Of a stretch of DNA of 40,482 nucleotides, positions 16,513 through 24,162 are shown piece after piece. The stretch comes from a virus. The position numbers and the translations under genes were made by a program. Where the stretch lies: IMG/VR virus record IMGVR_UViG_3300030117_006888, positions 1 through 40,482 of that record; one strand, written 5' to 3'. The notes below the pieces were generated by a model. That model was given only the letters and a program-made list of their open reading frames with translations, made no database searches and was not told the origin of the DNA. The stretch's first letter is position 1. Each line of letters starts with the position of its first letter.

Positions 16513-16874
16513 TGTTCTTCGACTGAGTATTTATTGATTGTACGGAAACTGAAGGATTTATTGGTTCCTTCAATTGTGATTAGCCGTGGAATCATACGGC
16601 TTCCGTACCCACCCTTTGGAGCTTCTGTGACCTGCTTGAGAGCCGCATTAAACGATGCGTCACCAACAAAATTGAGTCGAACCTCACCTGCGTTTGTAAT
16701 CAAATGTAAGGTTCGATGTTTTGGTGGAGGCGGTGGAGGGGCTTCAGCCTTGGGCTTTGGCGCAGCCTTTGGTGCCGATTTCTTTGCGGCAGTTTTCTTT
16801 GGTGCAGTTTTTTTCGGGGCTGCCTTTTTCTTGGGTGCAGCCTTTGCCTTCGCTGGTTTTTTTGTCGGGGCCAT
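16509..16874 (-). CDS. Histone-H1-like protein with Lys/Ala/Pro tail
   Basis: ATG at 16874 was chosen because GGAGAG precedes it; the longer upstream frame lacks such a site. Of 121 residues, about the first 40 are Lys/Ala/Pro repeats (for example KKAAPKKTAPKKTAAKK), as in histone H1, actinobacterial HupB tails or chlamydial Hc1. A run of proline residues joins this tail to a compact C-terminal domain of about 70 residues that was not recognised. Nonspecific DNA binding through the tail is likely. It could compact phage DNA or affect host chromatin. It converges with the NrdR-type gene and is divergent from the DUF927 gene. Confidence 0.75.
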   Translation of the reverse strand: MAPTKKPAKAKAAPKKKAAPKKTAPKKTAAKKSAPKAAPKPKAEAPPPPPPKHRTLHLITNAGEVRLNFVGDASFNAALKQVTEAPKGGYGSRMIPRLITIEGTNKSFSFRTINKYSVEEH

Positions 16875-16899
16875 GATCTCTCCGTTATCGGGTGAGCTT

Positions 16900-16908
16900 A
16901 GTATAACA
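16900..16908 (-). promoter_or_regulatory. Extended -10 promoter of the H1-like gene
   Basis: Reading the minus strand, TGTTATACT gives a TG-n-TATACT extended -10 about 26 bases upstream of the ATG at 16874. No convincing -35 was found, which is usual for extended -10 promoters. It would give an independent transcript for this divergent gene. Confidence 0.4.
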
Positions 16909-17085
16909 GGATGTTGTGTCTTGGTGTTTGACACGATGCTTGGTGGCCCGATAGAGTTGTCTCGTCTGGTACTCATTCTTCCCATGAATGGTCCGGCTTT
17001 GGGTGGCATCGTCTGAGTCCTTCTCTCAGGCGGTGCTTTCTCGTCTTGATGTTTCGTAGATTTTCTGATTTAAAAGGTGGTGATC

Positions 17086-19200
17086 ATGGAAAGTGATGGC
17101 TCAGCGACGGTAGATGAACCTCGCAGTGCAGCAAATGCTGAGCCCAGTGAAGAAACTAACAACGGTCACAGAGACATTTTGTCTCGATTGTTAGCGTCCC
17201 TTCAAGCTGGTGGTCGTGAAGAACAACGTGCGGCGTGGGCTGCAATACAAGATCCCGATGTGATGGCGGCTCTTGCCGATGGATGGCGAGCAAATGAAGC
17301 AGAGGTCAGTGCTGCGTTCTCAGTGATTGAAACTGTTCCGGGACAGGTGCAGAGAACACGCAACATGAGGTCGGCAGTTAGACGGTTGGCTGAAGAGCGT
17401 AGTCGTCGAGATGCAGATCGATTGATTGATCAGCTTGAAGAACAACTTGGTCAACCCCAAACGCTCGCGTCACTTTTGGGTGGTGGTGCGCCACCCCCAT
17501 CTGTGCTGCCAATACAAACACTTGAGACACTTCACATGCCCCGTGGTTTCGACATGGATGTGTCAGGTGTCTACCGGCTATCAGCCTCGGTCGATGGTAC
17601 TCTCAACCGCACGAGGATTGCTCCTGCGCCGATTTTTATCGCTGGTCGGACGGTCGATGTGCATTCGGGTGAAGCCAAGCGTCAGGTGATCTGGAGGGGT
17701 CCAAGTGGTTGGTGCTCACGGGTGATTGATCGCAGGACCATTCTTGACGCGTCAAAGATTATTCTACTTACAAATCTTGAGGCACCGATTAACTCCAACA
17801 CAACAGGTCAGATGGTTCAGTACCTCGCTGATTTTGAGGCCGATAACAGTCATCGATTTCCTGTCGTACGTTCTGCTGCTCGTATGGGTTGGCAGCCTGA
17901 TGGTGGGTTCCTGTTGCCTGATGTGTTTTACGCTGTGAATGATGAGGCAAGCTCTAACTTTGCGCTCACCCCGCCAAGCGGGTTGGAGACACTTTCTTCT
18001 GGATGGACCACTGCTGGCACATGGGAAGGGTGGCTTGAAGCTATGGGGCTTGTCTCATCATTCCCCTACATGTACATCGCCATGTACGCTGGGGCAGCGG
18101 CTCCACTGCTTTCTGTGTTGCGTATTCCCGGATTCGTCGTTGACTTCAGTGGTGAAACAAGTGGAGGAAAGACAACGGCACTTCGATTTTCCGCGTCGGT
18201 TTGGGGAAGACCTGCTGAGTCGTACCCAACTGCAATGTATTCGTGGGATGCGACAAAGGTCTGGATTGAACGGACTAGTGGATTCCTTCACAATCTGCCT
18301 TTGATTCTCGATGAGACTAAGCGAGCAAGACACCCAAGGATTGTGCGTGATGTCATTTATGACTTCTGCCAAGGACAAGGTCGTGGTCGTGGGTCCGTCG
18401 ATGGTACAAGGCATACAGAGTCTTGGCGTTCAGTTCTTATTAGCAGCGGTGAGGGCGCGGCAACATCGTTTTCGCAGGACGCAGGAACGAGAGCGCGAGT
18501 GCTCAGCTTGAAAGGTAAGCCGCTTGGCAGTGATGTTGATGTCGGCTCAAGAGTGAGTGAAGAAGCGCAGATTATTTTGGCAACAAACTACGGCCATCTT
18601 GGAAGAAGATTGGTGCAATATCTTGTGGCGAATCGTGCCAGCCATGACGACATTCGACAGATCTTTCGGCAGGCCAGAGACAAGTACGCAAGTATTGCAC
18701 GTACTGCTGTTGCTCGGAGACACGCAGGCCATCTCGCTGTCTTGGAAGTTACTGCCGCGATCGTGCATCTGTTGGGTGTACCTCAACCTGACGTCGATCC
18801 TTTTGGGTATCTTATCGAGTCGCAGGAAGCTGCTGCTGCTGACGCAGACAGACCGTTGGTCGCCTTGCAAGACATGTTGTCTTGGTGTGCGACACATCAA
18901 ACAAGGTTTTGGGGTCGTGCGGACCTCGATAACAATGGGCGTCCACGCGCACCCAATGCCGGTTGGGCTGGCTCTTGGGGCTCAGGCGAAGACTGGGACT
19001 TCATCGCAATTTCAACGCTTACCTTCAAAGAGGTGATCAGAAATATCGGACATGACCCAGATGAAATTATCCAACGGTGGGTGGCCCGTGGCTGGCTAAA
19101 CACAGGATCAGGAAGGCATCGTACCCGAGTAGTAAGGATCGATGGGGCACCTACCCGATGCTACTGTATTGATAAGACAGCAAGTGACTATGCTCTTTAG
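17086..19200 (+). CDS. DUF927 helicase-like replication protein
   Basis: ATG at 17086 follows AAGGTGG; two upstream GTG codons are less likely starts. The 704-residue product has a helical N-terminal region of about 150 residues, then a DUF927-type domain with P-loop GETSGGKT (356-363), Walker B LPLILDETKR (Asp409-Glu410) and a downstream sensor region around VLISSGEG. Phage and plasmid DUF927 proteins are replicative helicase-like ATPases, often fused or adjacent to primases. No TOPRIM or archaeo-eukaryotic primase motif was found here. It is the likely replicative helicase. It converges with the small gene on the minus strand. Confidence 0.8.
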   Translation: MESDGSATVDEPRSAANAEPSEETNNGHRDILSRLLASLQAGGREEQRAAWAAIQDPDVMAALADGWRANEAEVSAAFSVIETVPGQVQRTRNMRSAVRRLAEERSRRDADRLIDQLEEQLGQPQTLASLLGGGAPPPSVLPIQTLETLHMPRGFDMDVSGVYRLSASVDGTLNRTRIAPAPIFIAGRTVDVHSGEAKRQVIWRGPSGWCSRVIDRRTILDASKIILLTNLEAPINSNTTGQMVQYLADFEADNSHRFPVVRSAARMGWQPDGGFLLPDVFYAVNDEASSNFALTPPSGLETLSSGWTTAGTWEGWLEAMGLVSSFPYMYIAMYAGAAAPLLSVLRIPGFVVDFSGETSGGKTTALRFSASVWGRPAESYPTAMYSWDATKVWIERTSGFLHNLPLILDETKRARHPRIVRDVIYDFCQGQGRGRGSVDGTRHTESWRSVLISSGEGAATSFSQDAGTRARVLSLKGKPLGSDVDVGSRVSEEAQIILATNYGHLGRRLVQYLVANRASHDDIRQIFRQARDKYASIARTAVARRHAGHLAVLEVTAAIVHLLGVPQPDVDPFGYLIESQEAAAADADRPLVALQDMLSWCATHQTRFWGRADLDNNGRPRAPNAGWAGSWGSGEDWDFIAISTLTFKEVIRNIGHDPDEIIQRWVARGWLNTGSGRHRTRVVRIDGAPTRCYCIDKTASDYAL

Positions 19201-19409
19201 TCGCAAGTCCAGCATTTGCCTTGATTGCAAACTTTGCGCAGGGCTTTTGCTGTCGCCCAAACTGGTCCGTGTTGGAGTTTACATGATCGGCATTTTACAT
19301 AAACGATTTGCGTCGAACCTGTTGCTGAGAAGGTGAGGCGGTATGAGTGAAACTTGGACAGTTCCTGTTGTGCGTCTGATGCTGGCTGTTGATTCCAAGA
19401 TAAAGACAT
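19197..19409 (-). CDS. Small zinc-ribbon protein
   Basis: A 70-residue protein on the minus strand with an excellent AGGAGG Shine-Dalgarno four bases before its ATG. It has CRSC and, near the C-terminus, CNQGKCWTC, which can form a four-cysteine zinc site. Its last four bases overlap the end of the convergent DUF927 gene. It is divergent from the small-terminase-like gene across a 19-bp palindrome. A small DNA- or protein-binding regulator is plausible, but no family was recognised. Confidence 0.65.
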   Translation of the reverse strand: MSLSWNQQPASDAQQELSKFHSYRLTFSATGSTQIVYVKCRSCKLQHGPVWATAKALRKVCNQGKCWTCD

Positions 19410-19426
19410 TGGTCCTCCTGTTACTA

Positions 19427-19445
19427 ACGTACCACACTGGTACGT
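19427..19445. promoter_or_regulatory. Perfect 19-bp palindrome, putative operator
   Basis: ACGTACC-ACACT-GGTACGT is a perfect inverted repeat with seven-base arms in the divergent region between the zinc-ribbon gene and the small-terminase-like gene. The core ACCACACTGGTA recurs on the minus strand at 38792-38810, upstream of another virion-module gene. This suggests a binding site for one dimeric regulator controlling both places. Confidence 0.5.
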
Positions 19446-19505
19446 GATGCGCTACTGTTTCGCGGTTGGGTTGTGACACACAAATGAATCAGGTAGAGTG
19501 AGACC

Positions 19506-20057
19506 ATGCCAGACGACAATCCAGTTCAGATGCCCAGTGCGCCAAACATTGAAGAGGCACCTGCAAGCCAATCATTACATATGGTTCCAACATCAGTTGT
19601 CCCTGCAGGAGAGCAGGAGGTAGCGGCGATGTTGGCAGAGCAGGCAAGATTTAATGACGAGCCCGAAATGAAAGCTGTCGCGGGTCAGTTGTTGGCGGCC
19701 GGTCACACGGTGAGGTCAACGTCGAGGAGACTTGGAATACGAGCATCGACAGTTTGGTCTTGGTCGAAGGAGCCGAACATTGCAGAGGCAATGGCGGCAG
19801 GTGTAGAGAGGCGTAAGTCTGCGCTCGGACAGGGACTTGAAGAGGCTGCGCATCAGGCGCTCGGTGCATTGCTCGAGGTTGCTAATGATGTGGGCGCTCA
19901 GCCAAAGGACAGAGTTAAGGCGTCGGAGGCGATCCTCGACAGGTGTGGGATCACGCCAGACGTGAATGTTGCCAGTACTCAGGTTGGAGTCACCGTTGAT
20001 GTTGACTTCGACGAGAGGTTGGCGCGCATTGTAGCCGGAGCAAAAACTGAAACGTGA
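19506..20057 (+). CDS. Terminase small subunit-like DNA-binding protein
   Basis: The 183-residue product has a flexible N-terminus, then a helix-turn-helix (about residues 56-90, with GHTVRSTSRRLGIRASTVWSW read in part), and a helical oligomerisation-like region that includes ALLEVANDVGAQPKDRVKAS. This is the pattern of phage small terminases that pick the packaging site and recruit the large subunit. No large terminase gene lies in the window, so the assignment rests on fold and motif only. A generic HTH regulator is the alternative. Confidence 0.62.
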   Translation: MPDDNPVQMPSAPNIEEAPASQSLHMVPTSVVPAGEQEVAAMLAEQARFNDEPEMKAVAGQLLAAGHTVRSTSRRLGIRASTVWSWSKEPNIAEAMAAGVERRKSALGQGLEEAAHQALGALLEVANDVGAQPKDRVKASEAILDRCGITPDVNVASTQVGVTVDVDFDERLARIVAGAKTET

Positions 20058-20096
20058 TTCGTGTTATGCGGTATGCTGATGCTGTTGGAGGCAACA

Positions 20097-20408
20097 ATGC
20101 ACGGACCAAAGATTATGATCATCGCGAAGAAAGAAATGATGGGTGATGAGATGCCCGATTTCGACGGTGATTCGTTTGATGATGCGCGAAAGAAGATGAT
20201 GAAGGAAAAGCCAACGGAAGGTAAATATCCCGAGGATCCTCATGATGCGATGAAGGCGATGGCAGAGGAATTGTACAAAGCCTCGAAGATGCATGCCGGG
20301 CAAGCTGACAAGTTGATGGAGTTGTGCGAACAGATGTATGGCAAAAAGCAAGAGGCATTCGTAGCGTCGGGTCACAATCCGCATGGTAAGAAGTCAAAGA
20401 TGTATTGA
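20097..20408 (+). CDS. Hypothetical acidic/Met-rich small protein
   Basis: ATG at 20097 is preceded by GGAGG (TTGGAGGCAACA); an upstream GTG at 20061 is less likely. The 103-residue product is rich in Met, Lys, Asp and Glu, with an N-terminal hydrophobic strand (KIMIIA) and a helical C-terminal half. Similar short Met/Lys-rich proteins occur near phage head genes. No motif was identified. It lies just after the small-terminase-like gene. Confidence 0.6.
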   Translation: MHGPKIMIIAKKEMMGDEMPDFDGDSFDDARKKMMKEKPTEGKYPEDPHDAMKAMAEELYKASKMHAGQADKLMELCEQMYGKKQEAFVASGHNPHGKKSKMY

Positions 20409-20421
20409 TGGCAATCAAAAA

Positions 20422-20559
20422 ATGCCAGTGCTCTGGTTGTTGGTTGCTGTTTGGTTGTGGGCGTTGATTGGATTGGCAGTCATAAAAAAACCCCCAACCG
20501 GCGAAAGTGCAGAACCGGAAGGGGGTCAGCGGGTGTTACCCCGCGATGTTTCGGACTGA
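20422..20559 (+). CDS. Possible 45-residue single-pass membrane peptide
   Basis: A short frame encodes a strongly hydrophobic N-terminal helix (LWLLVAVWLWALIGLAV), two lysines and a polar tail. This is a clean membrane-peptide layout. However, no clear Shine-Dalgarno is present and the frame runs across the minus-strand terminator stem. The hydrophobic reading may be chance. Confidence 0.3.
   Translation: MPVLWLLVAVWLWALIGLAVIKKPPTGESAEPEGGQRVLPRDVSD
20484..20525 (-). terminator. Rho-independent terminator of the long minus-strand operon
   Basis: Read on the minus strand, CCCCCTTCCGG pairs imperfectly with CCGGTTGGGGG (20491-20525; two central mismatches) and is followed by seven T residues (20484-20490). 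It stands downstream of the gene at 20600-20809, where the operon should end. Confidence 0.7.
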
Positions 20560-20599
20560 CCAGTGGTCGTCCTTGTTTTATGCCGTCATCTGGTGGTCG

Positions 20600-20809
20600 T
20601 CAACTTTGTCCAAATGGTTGGCCGTGAATTTGACCGACTAAATGGTGGGCGGCCTCGTGCCAACTGTCGTCGCATGTGTTCCAATGTTCGGTCAGTTGTT
20701 TTTTGATGAAGTCTACGATTGCTGATTTGTGGCCTCGGGCGTCGGGGCGCAACTCACTTACAAGGATGTTTGCAACTTGCTCGCGGTTTCCTTTGGTGTT
20801 GGCAGCCAT
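20600..20809 (-). CDS. Hypothetical small protein, last gene of minus operon
   Basis: ATG at 20809 is preceded by GGAGG and overlaps the stop of the preceding gene by one base. The 69-residue product is helical with many His and Trp residues in its C-terminal half. It lacks cysteine pairs or a membrane segment. The gene ends before a terminator and is the promoter-distal member of the operon. No family was recognised. Confidence 0.65.
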   Translation of the reverse strand: MAANTKGNREQVANILVSELRPDARGHKSAIVDFIKKQLTEHWNTCDDSWHEAAHHLVGQIHGQPFGQS

Positions 20810-20982
20810 CACTCACCTCCTTCGGTGGCTTCGCTTTGGCAGTAGGCGCAGGTAAAATACTCAGGCCCAACTTTGTTGAGGTTCTCGGTTAAGTCACGGT
20901 CACCGTCCACGGTTACGTTGATATTGAACATCGCACTGTCATCCTTGTGAGATTCGCACTCAGGGTTGCTACACTTGAGCAT
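20809..20982 (-). CDS. Zinc-ribbon miniprotein (57 residues)
   Basis: ATG with AGGAGG upstream, stop overlapping the next ATG (TGATG). The protein starts with LKCSNPECES and ends with YFTCAYCQS, giving two cysteine pairs (CxxxxC and CxxC) around a beta-rich middle. That is a complete zinc-ribbon layout in 57 residues. It may bind nucleic acid or protein. Its function is unknown. Confidence 0.65.
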   Translation of the reverse strand: MLKCSNPECESHKDDSAMFNINVTVDGDRDLTENLNKVGPEYFTCAYCQSEATEGGE

Positions 20983-21155
20983 CACTTACCTCCTGAACAT
21001 GCTGGACATTCAGGTAGAATATCTGCAGCATCGACGACACTGTAAACGGACTCGCCTCTTTCGATTCTGTCCAACTGCTCTTGAGTGACGCTAACCTCCA
21101 CAGGCTTTTGCAACGTCCATGTTTTTCCATCATCCAATACGTATATGTACGTCAT
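20982..21155 (-). CDS. Hypothetical miniprotein with C-terminal CxxC (57 residues)
   Basis: ATG at 21155 with GGAGGTGA upstream. The stop TGA overlaps the ATG of the zinc-ribbon gene. The product begins with strands (TYIYVLDDGKTW), has a helix and ends with ECPACSGG, a lone CxxC. One pair alone cannot make a four-cysteine site unless the protein dimerises. The overlaps and ribosome site argue that it is real. Confidence 0.6.
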   Translation of the reverse strand: MTYIYVLDDGKTWTLQKPVEVSVTQEQLDRIERGESVYSVVDAADILPECPACSGGK

Positions 21156-21331
21156 GATTCACCTCCATCATTGTCGAATCCGATGACGGCACAATCTTCT
21201 TCGAATGCGTCGGGGTCTGTTTTGTATCGTTCAAGTGTTTGGCCTATAAAATACTCCTGCAAGTCAGTGAGACTCAGAGAATCCCAAACTGCTTCGGCTA
21301 ACTTCCAACGGTTGGCTTCATTGTTTTTCAT
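21152..21331 (-). CDS. Hypothetical acidic miniprotein (59 residues)
   Basis: A short gene ending in ATGA with the next gene. The product is acidic and helical (NRWKLAEAVWDSL, then DLQEYFIGQTLERY). No motif is visible. The ribosome site is weak (GGATTGAG), but the four-base overlap supports expression from the operon transcript. Confidence 0.55.
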   Translation of the reverse strand: MKNNEANRWKLAEAVWDSLSLTDLQEYFIGQTLERYKTDPDAFEEDCAVIGFDNDGGES

Positions 21332-21347
21332 TACTCAATCCAGTTTC

Positions 21348-22046
21348 TTAGTGCATTAGGAAGATTATGTACTGTTGTTTTTCTTGGTGATTGCTGCACA
21401 GTCCGCAAGAGTTGCAGTCGATGCCGCGTTGAGTTTGTGCGGGACAGACAACACCAAGTTTGCCCGATGGTGTTTTGAATTTCTCACCGTTCCAAACTGG
21501 TAGATGTTTGAGCGAAGTCCGTTTGCTGTCGGGAGTCCGGAACGGCACTGTCTGAGCGACGTGCCAGCCATCGGATAGGAGTTTGTCAGATTGTTCGAAA
21601 GTTTCTGTGCTGGCCATGGAGAGGCCCTTGAGGTGGGAACCTTTCGACTCTGCGAAGTGAGTGTAGATTAGCAATCCCTTGAAGCCTGCCTCTTTGAACT
21701 TGTTGGTCCAGTGTTGGACGACTGATCGGCTGAATATAGATGGATCACCACCAACCGCTGCCCGTGCGTATTTTGCTGAACGTCTGGATTTGTTGATTGC
21801 ACGGTCAATGCTGTAGCGTGAGGGGTCAGTTTTGTTGCGGCGTTGCATACCTGAATGTGCAGCGACTGGCATGCCGCGCCAGTAGTAACAACCGTTGTGA
21901 CGCATTGGGCAGCCACTGCATGACTTCTCAGTTTCCTGTCTGGTGGCACCGACGTATCCCTGTGGTATTGGTCCAGTCTTTGTGTTCGTGCTGTCGGGCA
22001 CCCATAGCATGGTTGCGTTTTTGCCGTCTGGCTGGATCTTGTTCAT
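21348..22046 (-). CDS. Conserved cysteine-rich phage protein (Gp88-like candidate)
   Basis: The 232-residue product has a first cysteine group, CSGCPMRHNGCYYW, near the N-terminus and a last group, VVCPAQTQRGIDCNSCGLC, near the C-terminus. Together these could hold zinc or an iron-sulfur cluster. The central part includes HWTNKFKEAGFKGLLIYTH, a helix and strand with a conserved look. This general layout resembles the cysteine-rich gene product 88 family of actinobacteriophages, recalled rather than aligned. Function is unknown. Confidence 0.6.
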   Translation of the reverse strand: MNKIQPDGKNATMLWVPDSTNTKTGPIPQGYVGATRQETEKSCSGCPMRHNGCYYWRGMPVAAHSGMQRRNKTDPSRYSIDRAINKSRRSAKYARAAVGGDPSIFSRSVVQHWTNKFKEAGFKGLLIYTHFAESKGSHLKGLSMASTETFEQSDKLLSDGWHVAQTVPFRTPDSKRTSLKHLPVWNGEKFKTPSGKLGVVCPAQTQRGIDCNSCGLCSNHQEKQQYIIFLMH

Positions 22047-22147
22047 GGGGTCTGCTCATTAGAAAAATGTGTGCTGTGTCGCGTTTTGGTTCGAACGGTG
22101 GGGTTCGGTAGTGATGGGCGGTGTCCAGTTTCGTAAGGGTGGGTCAT
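22043..22147 (-). CDS. Possible 34-residue peptide in operon overlap
   Basis: A short frame begins in the gap after the gene at 22161 and its TGA overlaps the next start (ATGA). The peptide is polar, Thr/Pro/His-rich. No ribosome site is visible. The overlap is the sole support. Confidence 0.25.
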   Translation of the reverse strand: MTHPYETGHRPSLPNPTVRTKTRHSTHFSNEQTP

Positions 22148-22160
22148 GATTTGATTCGGG

Positions 22161-22535
22161 TTAGTCGTCTGTCCTTGGCGGTGGAGGCCTGAGTATCTTG
22201 GACCATTTTGGTGGAGTGTCTCGTGGTCTGGTGGTTCGGACCTGTGGGTCATTGTCCATTGCTTGTTGCAGGCGTGAACGTATGGACACTGGAGCTTGGT
22301 TTACATCGCCGTTGATACTGTATGGGTCATGCGGGTCTGCAATCGCGGCTTCTTGGATCAGCATTTTGACCACGCTTAGAAGTCCGTCGAGTCGGAGTTG
22401 TTCTTCTTCACGTGAGTCGTGAACTTCTTGAAGTGTGGTTTCTTTGCAGTCGTAGGAATGTTCTGCTATTGCGAGTTCTGTGCAGACAACTGCCCGTCTG
22501 TACGCTTCGATTTGGTCCATGAGCATGTGGTACAT
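22161..22535 (-). CDS. Hypothetical helical protein
   Basis: The 124-residue product is helical over its first 75 residues, with charged heptad-like segments (REEEQLRLDGLLSVVKM), and then has a polar Pro/Arg-rich tail. Its start overlaps the previous stop. No motif or family was recognised. Coupling within the operon supports translation. Confidence 0.65.
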   Translation of the reverse strand: MYHMLMDQIEAYRRAVVCTELAIAEHSYDCKETTLQEVHDSREEEQLRLDGLLSVVKMLIQEAAIADPHDPYSINGDVNQAPVSIRSRLQQAMDNDPQVRTTRPRDTPPKWSKILRPPPPRTDD

Positions 22536-22984
22536 CAGTCAACCTTTGAGATGATGCGAAGGCCGGATGTGTTCTCCGGTTGCGCTGTTGATTGTGGGTC
22601 GTAGTCTTCGATGATGAGATCGCCTTGAAAGACGGTGTTGCCTTGGCGGTTGATTGTCGCGTATGGTTGGATTGTGTTCATGCGTTCGCTGGTCCTGTTG
22701 GGCCATACGTCCTGATAGTTGCCGCTGCGGATTTGATCGAGGTTGTACAGCAAGTAGTCGAATACGGGTTCGCTGCAGTTGTCGATGAGGTATCGAAGAA
22801 TGTGCTTCTGGCCGGAAGTCTGACGCCGCATTTGGGTGCCGTCAGGGTCCTTGGATAGTGTGCCGAGTAAACTGATAGTCAGGTCGACTGGGTAAACGCC
22901 AGCAGGTAGTTCGTTTTTGAACTGAGATGCGTTTCGGTTTTGGTTGAACTTGGCAAGGATTGCTTTTTGTAGGTCGTCGATCAT
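22535..22984 (-). CDS. Hypothetical protein, operon-coupled
   Basis: ATG at 22984 forms an ATGA overlap with the preceding gene; a longer upstream extension would lie inside it. The 149-residue product has a helical N-terminus (DDLQKAILAKF) and mixed alpha/beta body, with a YATINRQGNTVFQGDLI strand pair. No catalytic motif is visible. Function is unknown. Confidence 0.65.
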   Translation of the reverse strand: MIDDLQKAILAKFNQNRNASQFKNELPAGVYPVDLTISLLGTLSKDPDGTQMRRQTSGQKHILRYLIDNCSEPVFDYLLYNLDQIRSGNYQDVWPNRTSERMNTIQPYATINRQGNTVFQGDLIIEDYDPQSTAQPENTSGLRIISKVD

Positions 22985-23379
22985 GATGTTTTGTCCGGGT
23001 AGTGGGTGAAAGCTCGGATGATTGGCTTGTGGGTGTTGGTTGTCGCGCAATACTTGGTCGTGAAAAGTGCGATGTGTGCAGAATGAACAGGTTGTTCTGT
23101 TTCTTCGTTGATGAATGTTGTGTGATGGTAGGGGTTGTAGATCACGCGGGTGTTACAGCGTGCTGAATCCTCGTCGGCTACGTGATACATTCGGTGACCT
23201 ACTGCCATTGCGTGTACGTTTTTCCGTTGTTGGTCTCGTACTCTTTTGTTGCCAGCTTGACTGACTTTGAAGTCGACGCATTCGAGCGCAACATAGGGGG
23301 CGTGTTCATACACACGATCGTTGCGTTGAATGCTGTAGCACTTTTTGCGTACGTTCCAATATACTTTTTCTTTTGCCAT
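22981..23379 (-). CDS. Conserved phage protein of the KVYWNxRKKCxSI type
   Basis: ATG with AAGG upstream. The 132-residue product begins KVYWNVRKKCYSIQR and has VSQAGNKRVRDQQRKNVHAMAVG; this arrangement is recalled from many phage and prophage proteins of unknown function. It is basic, so nucleic-acid contact is possible. The C-terminal half carries several His residues. The family recognition is from memory. Confidence 0.65.
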   Translation of the reverse strand: MAKEKVYWNVRKKCYSIQRNDRVYEHAPYVALECVDFKVSQAGNKRVRDQQRKNVHAMAVGHRMYHVADEDSARCNTRVIYNPYHHTTFINEETEQPVHSAHIALFTTKYCATTNTHKPIIRAFTHYPDKTS

Positions 23380-23487
23380 GGTTGACCTTGGGTGTGAGGA
23401 GACACGAAGTGATTCGTACCGTTTCGTAGTGTACTGATCAGCGGTGTGTTGGGTTGTCCAGTAGTGTGATGTAGTGCTTTGGGTTTT

Positions 23488-23510
23488 GAGGCACCTGTTC
23501 GCCGTGCCTC
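23488..23510 (-). other. Intergenic hairpin between two operon genes
   Basis: GAGGCAC and GTGCCTC form a perfect seven-base-pair stem with a nine-base loop in the 144-base gap at 23380-23523. No T-run follows in the minus direction, so it is not a standard terminator. It might be an RNA processing or stability element. Confidence 0.35.
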
Positions 23511-23523
23511 CCTGCGCGAAAAA

Positions 23524-24162
23524 TTATTTGGCTGCTGCTGCTTGGGCGACAGGAGATACCCATTTGCCCTTCGCATTTTTGACTTGAACATCGTACCGGC
23601 CGAAGCTGAATTTGCGGCTCGCTCCGATGCCACAATACAAACCTGCATCGACCACAGCTTGAATCAACATGTCACTGTCGAGTTTGGTGTTCTGAATGAT
23701 GTTGATTGTGAACTCACAAGACCAGTCAGGGATGACAGTGCGTGTGATTGGTAATGATGCACCATTGGTTTTGTTGCGGATGATTGTGTCGTACCTGAAT
23801 CGAGGGTCAGTCGAGATGCCCTGTGGTGTCTGAGGTCCCTCGTATTTCAGTGGGGTGTCGCCGCCGAAGAAGCAGTACTTGGTGATTGCCGTGCCAAGCC
23901 TGTGCAGCTTTGCGCCGTCAATGACGCTGCCACGAATGCATTTTTCGGGAAGGTGCATGCCGATTTCTTCGTTGTAATAGCAGCCAGCCTCAACAAGTTT
24001 TTGTGACTGTTGCTCAAGCAGTGCGTTTTTGTCTGCGGTTTTTGACTTCATGGCCTTGTTTAGTGCCGCGAGTTCTTTCGCGTATCGATTGCGTGGGTCT
24101 GCTGTTTGGTTGTTGTCAAGCATCAACAGTTTGCCGGAGATGCGGAAGTGTAGTTGTTTCAT
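23524..24162 (-). CDS. Conserved phage protein with RAMP-like glycine-rich loop
   Basis: ATG with GAGGA upstream. The 212-residue product has NQTADP (about residues 18-23) near the N-terminus, a central IPDWSCEFTINI strand and near the C-terminus AGLYCGIGASRKFSFGRYDV, quoted in part. A QTADP-bearing family with a DWSxxFT strand and a G-rich AGxxxGxGxxRxxxGR loop is found in many phages. The G-rich loop and the strand order recall RAMP-superfamily RNA-binding folds such as Cas5, Cas6 and Cas7. The relation to CRISPR proteins is only a suggestion. Function is unknown. Confidence 0.65.
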   Translation of the reverse strand: MKQLHFRISGKLLMLDNNQTADPRNRYAKELAALNKAMKSKTADKNALLEQQSQKLVEAGCYYNEEIGMHLPEKCIRGSVIDGAKLHRLGTAITKYCFFGGDTPLKYEGPQTPQGISTDPRFRYDTIIRNKTNGASLPITRTVIPDWSCEFTINIIQNTKLDSDMLIQAVVDAGLYCGIGASRKFSFGRYDVQVKNAKGKWVSPVAQAAAAK

